Assembly (NCBI GenBank): GCA_963762165.1
Contig: CAVXJN010000001.1
Span: forward strand, 620,001-684,000
Length of the DNA: 64,000 nucleotides
Source: CAVXJN01 sp963762165
GTDB taxonomy: Bacteria > Pseudomonadota > Gammaproteobacteria > JASBUN01
Direction of reading: 5' to 3'
Shown: in pieces, positions 56,299 to 64,000 of the stretch
Numbering within the stretch: the first letter of the stretch is position 1
Layout: every line of letters begins with the position of its first letter
The notes under the pieces: generated by a model
The model's database searches: none
Told to the model about the DNA's origin: nothing
Seen by the model: the letters and a program-made list of their open reading frames with translations, nothing else
Made by a program: the position numbers and the translations under genes

Positions 56299-56777
56299 TC
56301 AGACCGCTATGCGCGAGGGCTTCACTGCGTGCAATACAAATGCCAGTTTATGCTCCAGCTCGATCAGCTGGATCCGTTGAAAGTCCGCCTGATATAGATA
56401 CCGGAAATCGGACTAGGGCGTGGTACCCACCGGCGCGGTGTACTGCGGCTGTTCGAGGAATGTGAAGTTTTCCTTTGGCAGTACCCGGGTATGAGACGAA
56501 TCGCCCCACGCCCAGATCGACGTCGCCAACGACACGGTGCCGATTAGCACGCCGTCGGGCTTCAACAGGCGCCAGAAATCGGACAATTGCGCAAAAAAGA
56601 ATTTGTAATGCCCTTGCGTACCCACGTGCTCCAACACCTCGTACGCATGACTCTCGTCGAAACTGTTATCGGCAAACGGCAGTGGTATACGCGCGATGTC
56701 CCGTACCATATCCGGACCGTGATCGGGGTTGACATCCAATGTGATTAAATTGCTCCACTGCGAACGTTCATTGACAT
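56299..56777 (-). pseudogene. SAM-dependent methyltransferase, disrupted by a frameshift and an in-frame amber codon
   Basis: The best-read segment runs MDVNPDHGPDMVRDIARIPLPFADNSFDESHAYEVLEHVGTQ... LLKPDGVLIGTV...WAWGDSSHTRVLPKENF, the core of a small class I methyltransferase family common beside flagellin glycosylation genes. The only start with a ribosome-binding site is ATG 56777 (AAAGGA upstream, overlapping the glycosyltransferase stop); one missing base just after it is needed to reach NERSQWSNLITLDVNP. The frame ends at TAG 56413. Yet it continues in frame beyond as SDFRYLYQADFQRIQLIELEHKLAFVLHAVKPSRI to TGA 56299, which is the expected family C-terminus. Confidence 0.75.
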
Positions 56778-59700
56778 GGATATCCTTTACCCGTCGACTC
56801 CCGCAGGGTACGTGCAGGGGCGTCCATAGCAGGATTCTCCGAATAGATGACGTCTATCGCGCTGGGCGCCTCGCCGTTGGCGTGCCGGCGCCACATTTCG
56901 CGATACGCGCGCTCGAGGTTCTTAGCGAAACGAGCAGTATCGAACAATGGCGTGGTCTGCGGCTCGCGCTGCAGGCGCCGGCGCAACGTTTGCAATTGCT
57001 GCGGGTCGCGAGCTAATTCAATCGCGCGCTCAACATAGGCCTCGCGGCTCGCCACGATCAATTCCGGCAATCCGACCGCATTCAGGAGACTTGCGCCGAC
57101 GCGGGCGGCGAAGGTGTACCCAGGGCAAGTCAACATGGGCAGTCCAGCCCAAAGTGCGTCGCTCGCAGTGGTATGGGCGTTGTAATACAAGGTGTCGAGA
57201 AATAAATCCGCCAGACGATGGCGCGCCAAGTGCTCCGCTTTCGGCATCCGCGGCGCAAACACCAACCGTTGCGGATCGACGCCGCGCGACTGCGCTGCGG
57301 CACGCAAATTTTGTTCGGATTCCGGTGACGCGCGAAACAGCCACAACACGCTGCCGGGAACCTGCTCCAAAATCCGCATCCAAAGGCCGAATACATCCGG
57401 TTCGATTTTGTAGTTGTTGTTGAAGCAACAAAAGACGAAGGACTGTTCCGGCAAACCGCATTCCGCACGCGCCGGCGTATGCGCGGCAACGACCTGCTGA
57501 TGATCGTTGACTTGATAAGAATGCGGTAGACGTGCGAATTTCTCGTCGTAATAACACTGCTGCTCGGACGGCGTGACCACTTGGTCGGTGATCACATAGT
57601 CGATGAACTCCGCCCCCATGGTTCCAGGAAACCCAAGATAGTTCACCTGAATGGGCGCAGGACGCAGCGCGAAAATCTCCGGCCGAATATCCATGGTGTA
57701 GCCCTTGAGGTCCACCAGAATATGTATGCCATCTTCGGCGATGCGTCGCGCGATATCCGTGTAGTGCAATTCGCGCACATCGAGGAACTGATCGCAGTCT
57801 GCCTCGATACGTTTGCGATAGTCGCTGCCGTCGTCTTTACCCAGGGAATAGGCGTAGATTTCGAACTCGGCGCGGTCGTGCAAGCCGAATAAGCTCAGCA
57901 TCAACTGTGCCGTGGCGTGATAATGAAAGTCTGAGGAGACATAGCCGATACGCAGGCGAACGCTTGGGTCCAGCTTTCGCTCCCGGCTTATATCTGCACC
58001 CACTAAACCCCGCAGCACCACAGTCTGAGCGAAATTACGCGCCACGCGCTGCTGAAAAACGGCGCTCACGGGCAACGAGAGCGCGAAGAACGGTGGCATC
58101 GGCACTCGCTTTCCTTCCTCGAGCATTCTCTCGGTGTGCTCGATTAAACGGTCCAGCGTAGTTTGGTATCGATCCCAACAACACGTCTCTTGATAGACTT
58201 TGGCGAGATTCCCGAGGGCAAAACTAAAATCCGGGTCGACTTCGAGCGACTTCTCGAACCATTCCTGCGCTTTGCTCAGTTGCCCGCGATCTTTATATAA
58301 GGTGCCCAGGTTGTTGTAACCTGCGGGCAGGTTCGGCTGCAGCTCTACCGTTTTTAAATAACAGCACTCCGCTTTGTCCGCCTCGCCCATGGCGCGGTAG
58401 GTATTGCCTAAATTATTGTGCAAGCCGATATCGTCGGGCTGCAGCTCCAGCCCCCGCTGGAACGTTGCCACCGCCATTTGGTGGCGACCTTGATCTTTAT
58501 GGATACTGCCGAGCAAGCGATGCGCGTCGACGCACTCGGGCTCGATAGTCAGCACTTGGGTGAGCAATTGCGCCGCTTCATCCAGATGACCTGCGTCGTA
58601 GCTTAGTTGCGCGCGCTGTACTTTCGCCGCAACACTGTTTGGCGCGTGGACCAGCAGATCGTCCAGCACGGTCCGAGCTTCCTCGTCCCGGCTCGACATT
58701 CGCCAACACATGGCAAGATTAACCGCGGCGCGCTCGTGCTGCGGCATGAGCTGCAATACATTTTGATAGGCGTCAATGGCGCGCTCGGTTTCACCTTCCA
58801 ATTGATGAACTACGCCGGCACCGAGCCAAGCGTCGACGAATGTCGGCTCCAATCGCAGCGCCGAGCGATAGCATTGCAACGCCAAACCTTCCGCATGTTG
58901 ATCTTTGTACACATGGCCGAGACTGGTGTAGATCAGGGCGGAATCCGACACGCTAGCCAGCGCTTGACCGATCAACTGCGCCGCGCGGTCCAGATCGCCC
59001 GCGCGATGGGCAAGCGTACCCAACAACCGCAGGGCATCGGCGTCGTTCGGGTCGTCGGCAAGAATGCGTTCGTACAACGCCGCCGCCGCGTCCCACTCGC
59101 CGGTTTGATGTTTAACCATTGCTTGCTGCAGGAGTTCCGAGGCGTGGCTTTGCTCTGCCGCGATTTCGAGCGTCGCGGTCGGCGCGGCAGCCTCCGCCGA
59201 TTCGGATGCCGGTGCTTTGACTTCGGTCGCGGTAACCGGCGCGGAAAAACGTGCCAGTTCGGCGGCAACCCGCTGCATCAGTTCCGACCAATCGCCGGAA
59301 CGGGTTTGGCGAAACAAGCGCATGGACGGATACCACGGCGAGTCGGTGCGCTCGAGCAGCCAGCGCCAATCGGGCATTTGCGCCAGCAATGTCCACGTCT
59401 GCACGCCTAAGGCGCCTGCCAAGTGAGCAACCGAGGTGTCCACCGTAATGACTAAATCCAGATTCGCGATCGCCGCTGCCATGTCGGCAAATTCGTCCCA
59501 CTCGGTATCCAACGGCTGCAGCGCAAATCCGACTGACGCTACTTGCTCGGCGGCCGGGCCGCGCTGCAAGTTGAACAAGCGCACGCCGGGAATTGCCGCC
59601 AACGGTGCGAACTCGCGCAACGCGCAGGAGCGTTGACCGTTGGCTAGATAGGCGGGACTGCCCGTCCAACAGATACCGATGCGGACCGACTCATCGCCCG

Positions 59701-60754
59701 TGGCGAGTTGCGCGCGCCAGTGCGCGTTGCGCCGCTGGTCGATACGCAAATACGAAGGCGGTGCGGGCAGCATTGCCAAGCGCACGCCCAGCAACGCGGG
59801 TAGATCCAGTAGCGAGGCATACACATCGAACGCCGGAGGGTTCGTCCCGGCCACAATGATATCGTCGGCAAGCTCGCTGTTTCGTAACAAGTTGTACAAC
59901 GGCGCCGGACATTCGCATATGACATGGGCGCCCTGCTCACGCAACACGGGCAAGAAACGCGCGAATTGCAGGGTGTCGCCGAAGCCTTGCTCGGCGTAAA
60001 TGAAAATACGCCGGCCATGCAGCGCGTCGCCTTGCCAACACGGGGCATTCAAGTCGCGCTGCGGCCGATCGCCGGTGGCCACGCCCCAGCGATACTCGGG
60101 CCAACCACGCTCGAAATCACCTTGCTGCAACCATAGCAGGGCGCGATTCCAGTGCGCTTGAGCAAGTTGCGGCTGCAATGCCAAAGCGGTTTCGTACATC
60201 TGCGCGGCCGATTGCAAGTCGCCCAACGCCTGACAAGCGTTGCCGACATTGCTATATGCCGCCGCATCGCGGGGATTTTGCTCGAGGATTTTACGATACT
60301 GCGCGATTGCAGCGGCCGGATCGCCGTCCAGCTTGAGGATATTGCCGAGGTTATTCAGCGCATCGTAATCGTTCGGCGCCAACGTCAACGCTTGCTGCAG
60401 GTGCTCGCGTGCCTCGTCCAAGCGGCCAAGCTTTTTCAACGCCACGGCGATGTTGTTGTGCAGCGCGGCCGCGGGCGCCAGCGTCAGCGCCATGGCATAG
60501 ACTTCGGCGGCACCTTCATTTTGGCCGCAGTGCTGCAACAGGTTGCCGAACCAGTTGTAAAGACGCACTTCACGCGGCGCCAATTCCAGCCCGTGACGTA
60601 GGGCATCAACGGCCTCGCCGTAGCGGCCCTGCTGTTCCAGCGCCTCTGCCAACGCTAACCAGGCATTCAAATCCTGGGAGTTGGCTTGCAGGCTGGTTTG
60701 GGCACGTTGTTCACGTGCACGCGCGTCGTCGCGCGCGGACAGCTGTGCATTCAT
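56768..60754 (-). CDS. Large TPR protein with two glycosyltransferase-like domains (GT9-like and GT41/OGT-like)
   Basis: 1328 residues from ATG 60754 (MNAQLSARDDARAREQR), which overlaps the preceding gene as ATGA. Order: TPR block 1 (about 20-230); a heptosyltransferase-like/GT9-like domain (about 240-520: GRRIFIYAEQGFGDTLQFARFLPVL, IGICWTGSPAYLANGQRS, DLVITVDTSVAHLAGALG, WTLLAQMPDWRWL); TPR block 2 (about 560-870); and a C-terminal SPINDLY/OGT-like catalytic domain (RLRIGYVSSDFHYHATAQL, ILVDLKGYTMDIRPEIFALRPAPIQVNYLGFPGTMG, FVFCCFNNNYKIEPDVFGLWMRIL, RLADLFLDTLYYNAHTTASDALWAGLPMLT). The second domain probably O-glycosylates proteins; flagellin is the likely target by position. Confidence 0.85.
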   Translation of the reverse strand: MNAQLSARDDARAREQRAQTSLQANSQDLNAWLALAEALEQQGRYGEAVDALRHGLELAPREVRLYNWFGNLLQHCGQNEGAAEVYAMALTLAPAAALHNNIAVALKKLGRLDEAREHLQQALTLAPNDYDALNNLGNILKLDGDPAAAIAQYRKILEQNPRDAAAYSNVGNACQALGDLQSAAQMYETALALQPQLAQAHWNRALLWLQQGDFERGWPEYRWGVATGDRPQRDLNAPCWQGDALHGRRIFIYAEQGFGDTLQFARFLPVLREQGAHVICECPAPLYNLLRNSELADDIIVAGTNPPAFDVYASLLDLPALLGVRLAMLPAPPSYLRIDQRRNAHWRAQLATGDESVRIGICWTGSPAYLANGQRSCALREFAPLAAIPGVRLFNLQRGPAAEQVASVGFALQPLDTEWDEFADMAAAIANLDLVITVDTSVAHLAGALGVQTWTLLAQMPDWRWLLERTDSPWYPSMRLFRQTRSGDWSELMQRVAAELARFSAPVTATEVKAPASESAEAAAPTATLEIAAEQSHASELLQQAMVKHQTGEWDAAAALYERILADDPNDADALRLLGTLAHRAGDLDRAAQLIGQALASVSDSALIYTSLGHVYKDQHAEGLALQCYRSALRLEPTFVDAWLGAGVVHQLEGETERAIDAYQNVLQLMPQHERAAVNLAMCWRMSSRDEEARTVLDDLLVHAPNSVAAKVQRAQLSYDAGHLDEAAQLLTQVLTIEPECVDAHRLLGSIHKDQGRHQMAVATFQRGLELQPDDIGLHNNLGNTYRAMGEADKAECCYLKTVELQPNLPAGYNNLGTLYKDRGQLSKAQEWFEKSLEVDPDFSFALGNLAKVYQETCCWDRYQTTLDRLIEHTERMLEEGKRVPMPPFFALSLPVSAVFQQRVARNFAQTVVLRGLVGADISRERKLDPSVRLRIGYVSSDFHYHATAQLMLSLFGLHDRAEFEIYAYSLGKDDGSDYRKRIEADCDQFLDVRELHYTDIARRIAEDGIHILVDLKGYTMDIRPEIFALRPAPIQVNYLGFPGTMGAEFIDYVITDQVVTPSEQQCYYDEKFARLPHSYQVNDHQQVVAAHTPARAECGLPEQSFVFCCFNNNYKIEPDVFGLWMRILEQVPGSVLWLFRASPESEQNLRAAAQSRGVDPQRLVFAPRMPKAEHLARHRLADLFLDTLYYNAHTTASDALWAGLPMLTCPGYTFAARVGASLLNAVGLPELIVASREAYVERAIELARDPQQLQTLRRRLQREPQTTPLFDTARFAKNLERAYREMWRRHANGEAPSAIDVIYSENPAMDAPARTLRESTGKGYPCQ

Positions 60755-63387
60755 GATGCGCCTGCTTTCACTACCGGCACCGTTTGGGAGTCCGACGACA
60801 GTGCAGCCAACCATGTATCCAGATGCCATTCCAGCAACCAATGTTCGTGCACCCATTGGCGCAGCGCGTCGCCTTCACGAGCGGCGTGATCCAAATTGGA
60901 CGTCCGGGCACGGATCGCTTCCAGCCACTCGGCGGTGCGATTCGCGACACGAGCTACCGGAGCGCTTTGGTAGGGAGCGATGTCCGTGCAAACCACCGGG
61001 ATGCCCAGAGCACCGTATTCCAATACTTTGAGATTGCTCTTGCACTCGTTGAATCGATTCACTTCCAGGGGCGCGATCGCCAAGTCCAGGTCGAGCCCGG
61101 CCAGGGTATTTGGATAACGTTCGAATGCAACCGGATTGATCACTTCGGCGACGTAGGGTACCAGTTCCTCGAAGCACAAACCGAAGAACACCCAGTCGAC
61201 TTCGCGCGCGGTACGTTTGACCACGTCCCTAATCAGACACAGGTCGCCCACATGTTGTTGCGCACCGGCCCAACCTACGCGCGGCTTCGGACCACGCCGC
61301 CGGCGCGAGTGCAGTTTTCCCCAGATTTCCCAGTCGAGACAGTTCGGTCGCACCACGATTTCTGTTGCCATGTCGCGGTATGCCTCGGCCAGCGGCTCCG
61401 TGCTGACCACCAGCCGGTCACACATGCCGATCGCCTTGTGCAGCCGTTGTTTGATGTCCGGATAGACCTGATCGTGAAACGGGTTACTCCTCGGCAACTC
61501 GTACATCAGGTCGTCCTGACCGAATACCAAAAACGAATCGTTGAACCGTCGATAACGGGAGATGGCGTCCAGGTGAACGTCGTGTACGCAATTGTGCAGC
61601 AGCACGACATCGGGATTTTCACGCGCCATCTCGGCCACACTCGGCACCCGAACACGATCTCTGAATTTCGGCAATATCGCGGTTTCGGCGCGCGCAGAGG
61701 TAGCGAGGCTATGAACCGGGATGCGCACACGATGTTCCCAGGAGCCGTCCGAGCCGAACGCCATGGCCATGATCCGCGGTTTGTCGTGTACCGGCCCCCA
61801 GTTGGCGTGGGTTTCATTGTCGACTGCGAAATCGCTTCGCAACAGACTCAGGTTCGGGTTGTAGGCCGGATCGCGGGCCAACTGCGGCAGCCAGCGTTCG
61901 AGCATGGTGGCGACTTCATGCGCGGCGCGCTCCCCCTGCCCCGCATCCTGCAATTTCGGATCCCGCAACGACACCGAGCCGTGGTGGCGCAGCGTCGCCG
62001 CCGGGGTCCAGATGACACGATATCCCGACTCCCGCACTTTCAGACACAGGTCGATATCGTTGTACATCACCGCAAGGTTGCGTTCATCCAGCCCGCCCAC
62101 CTCCTCGTACACCGATTTCCGCACCATCAGACACGCGCCCGTTACCGCGGAAAATTCTTGTGCGACCTGAGCGCGGTTCATATATCCCGGAATTTCCATG
62201 GGCGCCCCCAGGTACGGATGCTCCGCCACACCGTTTGCGCCCATTCCCAGTATTACGCCCGCGTGCTGCAGCTTTCGGTCCTGAAAAATCAACCGCGCCC
62301 CGACCACGCCGACATCGCGCCGCTGTGCCTGCGCGAGCAGTTCGTCGAGCCATTCGTCATGCAGAATTTCGGTATCGTTATTGAGCAGGAGCAGATATTC
62401 GCCGCGGGCCTGCCGGGCAGCGGCGTTATTGATCGCTGAAAAGTTATACGGACGCGGATAATCCAACACGCGCACGCGCGGATCCTGCGCCGCGTCGGCC
62501 AGAAATGCGCGCGCGTCGGCATCGGTGGTGCCATTGTCCATTACCAGCACTTCGAAGTTGGCGTAGCGCGTAGCGGACAGCAGGCTCGTGAGACAAGGAC
62601 GAATGTAACCCGGCCGGTCTTTGGTTGGGATAATGACACTGACCAGCGGCGCACCGTGATGCCGATAGCGCACCGCCACGGTACCGAGCACGGCGCCCGG
62701 CTCCACTTGGGCTTCGATCCCTGCTCGGTGCAGATGCGATGCGACCACATGCAGCGCCTGCGCTGCGACACCTGGCTTGCTGACCACGGACTGCCACGTT
62801 TCGCGGTGCGCGCTCAATAACCTTGGGATGTGCCCCACCGCTCGATCGCCGGACATTTCCCAGGCGGCGAAGGCCAGTTCCTGGATGAGTAGCGGCACCA
62901 CGGTGGATCGGAGCTCTGCGGTTGTCAGCAGATCGCGATGCACCAGCGCAACGCCACCTAGGTAAGGTTCGGCACGCAGTAGTTCGAGATTGAAGTCCGG
63001 TTTGAGGTATGCCGGCTTCGCTGCCCCGGCTTCGATGGACGCTGCATCCACATAGACCATTCGCCACTCGCGATGGTCCGCGACTGCTTTGGCAAAGTAC
63101 CCAAGGGCGCCCGGATCAAGCACCGTTCCCGGTTCGCAAAGCAGCAACCAGTCGGTTTCACCACCGGCGGCCATAGCAGCAAGTTCCGCGCCGGGCGATT
63201 GCATACTCTGCCGCCAAGCCAGAACCGGCAGCTCGTCGAACAGTGGATTCGGAGACGGGCGATCGGCGACGACCGAGAAGCGCCAGTGGGCGTAAGTCTG
63301 CGCGGCCAGGGTATCGATAGTCTCCGCAATGCGCGAATCGTCGTCGGTATCGACCACCGTGATCACGTGGATGCTCGCGGCTCCCAT
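60751..63387 (-). CDS. Multidomain glycosyltransferase (GT2 plus C-terminal GT4-like domain)
   Basis: 878 residues. An N-terminal degenerate GT2-like region (1-240) precedes a clear GT2 domain (VSVIIPTKDRPG at 249-260, EVLVMDNGTTD, ARGEYLLLLNNDTEI as the metal-site region, then YNDIDLCLKVRESGYRVIWTPAATLRHHGS). A C-terminal GT4-like part follows (about 530-865: RIMAMAFGSDGSWEHRVRIP, VVRPNCLDWEIW, PRVGWAGAQQHVGDLCLI, CKSNLKVLEYGALGIPVVCTDIAPYQS). No membrane segment or signal is seen. It probably builds or transfers a surface or flagellin glycan with its neighbours. Confidence 0.85.
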   Translation of the reverse strand: MGAASIHVITVVDTDDDSRIAETIDTLAAQTYAHWRFSVVADRPSPNPLFDELPVLAWRQSMQSPGAELAAMAAGGETDWLLLCEPGTVLDPGALGYFAKAVADHREWRMVYVDAASIEAGAAKPAYLKPDFNLELLRAEPYLGGVALVHRDLLTTAELRSTVVPLLIQELAFAAWEMSGDRAVGHIPRLLSAHRETWQSVVSKPGVAAQALHVVASHLHRAGIEAQVEPGAVLGTVAVRYRHHGAPLVSVIIPTKDRPGYIRPCLTSLLSATRYANFEVLVMDNGTTDADARAFLADAAQDPRVRVLDYPRPYNFSAINNAAARQARGEYLLLLNNDTEILHDEWLDELLAQAQRRDVGVVGARLIFQDRKLQHAGVILGMGANGVAEHPYLGAPMEIPGYMNRAQVAQEFSAVTGACLMVRKSVYEEVGGLDERNLAVMYNDIDLCLKVRESGYRVIWTPAATLRHHGSVSLRDPKLQDAGQGERAAHEVATMLERWLPQLARDPAYNPNLSLLRSDFAVDNETHANWGPVHDKPRIMAMAFGSDGSWEHRVRIPVHSLATSARAETAILPKFRDRVRVPSVAEMARENPDVVLLHNCVHDVHLDAISRYRRFNDSFLVFGQDDLMYELPRSNPFHDQVYPDIKQRLHKAIGMCDRLVVSTEPLAEAYRDMATEIVVRPNCLDWEIWGKLHSRRRRGPKPRVGWAGAQQHVGDLCLIRDVVKRTAREVDWVFFGLCFEELVPYVAEVINPVAFERYPNTLAGLDLDLAIAPLEVNRFNECKSNLKVLEYGALGIPVVCTDIAPYQSAPVARVANRTAEWLEAIRARTSNLDHAAREGDALRQWVHEHWLLEWHLDTWLAALSSDSQTVPVVKAGAS

Positions 63388-63433
63388 TAATTCAACTCCG
63401 GAACGCCGGTCGCCAGCGACTGCCGGCCGCGGA

Positions 63434-64000
63434 TCAGGCCAGGCATTGGCTCACCTCACGCAACCGTTTGCGGTACCAGTCGTTGTCCGGTTCCAGCTCG
63501 CACGCGCGTGCGTATTCGTGTACCGCCGCTTCGTACATGCCCAACTTCGCGAGCACGCGACCCCGGCTCGCGCGGATATCGGCACGCCCCGGATTCAGGT
63601 CCACTGCCCGATCCAATGCGGACCTCGCGTCTTCGATACGACCGATCTTGAGAAATGCCATCGCCGCCTGGAGCCAATGATGGGCCGCGCCCGAAGACGG
63701 CAACCTCGCCGCCTCGACATAGGCACTGGCTGCGCGGCCGGTCTGTCCAAGCTTCATCAAGGTTTCGGCCAAGGAACCGCGATGTGCCGCTTCGCTCGGT
63801 GACCGTGCGATCGCCTCCTCCAAAGCATCTACCGCCTCCTGGTGGCGCCCCGTCTGTACCAGGGCGGCGGCGAGATTGTGCCACCCCCACGCTTGCTCCG
63901 GACGACGCTGAACCGCCTCCGCGAATGCCTCGCATGCCAGCTCGTGAAGGCCGAGTTCGGCATATCGCCGGCCTTGCTCGCCCGCGCCGGTGAATTGACC
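63434..64000 (-). CDS. TPR-repeat protein (partial, N-terminus beyond right edge)
   Basis: An open frame of 189 codons that runs off the right edge; no start is visible. It is built of tetratricopeptide repeats (AYAELGLHELACEAF-like, AWGWHNLAAALVQTGRHQEAVDALEEAIA, SGAAHHWLQAAMAFLKIGRIEDARSALDRAVDLNP, ADIRASRGRVLAKLGMYEAAVHEYARACELEP) and ends VSQCLA. It precedes the GT2 gene by 46 bp and probably belongs to the same glycosylation operon, perhaps as the C-terminus of another TPR-glycosyltransferase. Confidence 0.85.
   Translation of the reverse strand, partial: GQFTGAGEQGRRYAELGLHELACEAFAEAVQRRPEQAWGWHNLAAALVQTGRHQEAVDALEEAIARSPSEAAHRGSLAETLMKLGQTGRAASAYVEAARLPSSGAAHHWLQAAMAFLKIGRIEDARSALDRAVDLNPGRADIRASRGRVLAKLGMYEAAVHEYARACELEPDNDWYRKRLREVSQCLA

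Overview
The window looks like a chromosomal segment of a high-GC, polarly flagellated gammaproteobacterium. The flagellar and chemotaxis genes follow the Pseudomonas-type order (fliC-flaG-fliD-fliS-fliT, fleQ, fleSR, fliEFGHIJ, fliK, fliLMNOPQR-flhB, flhA-flhF-flhG-fliA, cheY-cheZ-cheA-cheB-motCD-parA-cheW). The FleQ/FleSR, FlhF/FlhG and MotCD genes are typical of that arrangement, and the glycogen and AmmeMemoRadiSam genes beside it suggest a Chromatiales-like lineage. That lineage is an inference. No mobile element, integrase or CRISPR array was seen.

Layout. Positions 1-4.3 kb (minus strand) hold queA-tgt-yajC-secD, the tRNA-modification and Sec-translocase block, cut by the left edge inside secD. 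A tRNA-Leu(CAA) follows at 4.4 kb. Positions 4.6-14.2 kb are a glycogen/alpha-glucan block: glgP (+), glgC-GH57-malQ (-) and glgB (+). Positions 14.3-16.9 kb carry the three AmmeMemoRadiSam genes, and 16.9-17.9 kb a membrane-anchored pentapeptide-repeat protein. Positions 18-19.7 kb hold an orphan FliK-like/FlhB-C-domain pair, followed by REP-like palindromes. From 19.9 to 55.9 kb, everything on the minus strand is chemotaxis and flagellar. From 56.3 kb to the right edge is a TPR/glycosyltransferase cluster next to the flagellin gene, likely for flagellin glycosylation, with a damaged methyltransferase gene.

How the genes work together. FleQ and FleS/FleR are sigma-54 activators and FliA is sigma-28. 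Candidate -24/-12 sigma-54 promoters can be read directly upstream of flhA, fliL, fliK, fliE, fleS and fliD, and a near-consensus sigma-28 promoter upstream of fliC. Together these give a Pseudomonas-like transcriptional cascade. FlhF/FlhG set flagellar number and position. ParA and the ParP-like CheW protein position the CheA array. MotCD is a second stator pair.

Sequence quality. Nine genes (tgt, malQ, GH57, fliM, fliK, fliJ, fliI, fliH and the methyltransferase) are split by one or more single-base shifts, most of them single-base insertions. Their neighbours are intact and the translated segments on both sides are normal family sequence. Most of these breaks therefore look like assembly or sequencing errors rather than gene decay. 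The methyltransferase also has an in-frame amber codon and is the best candidate for a true pseudogene.
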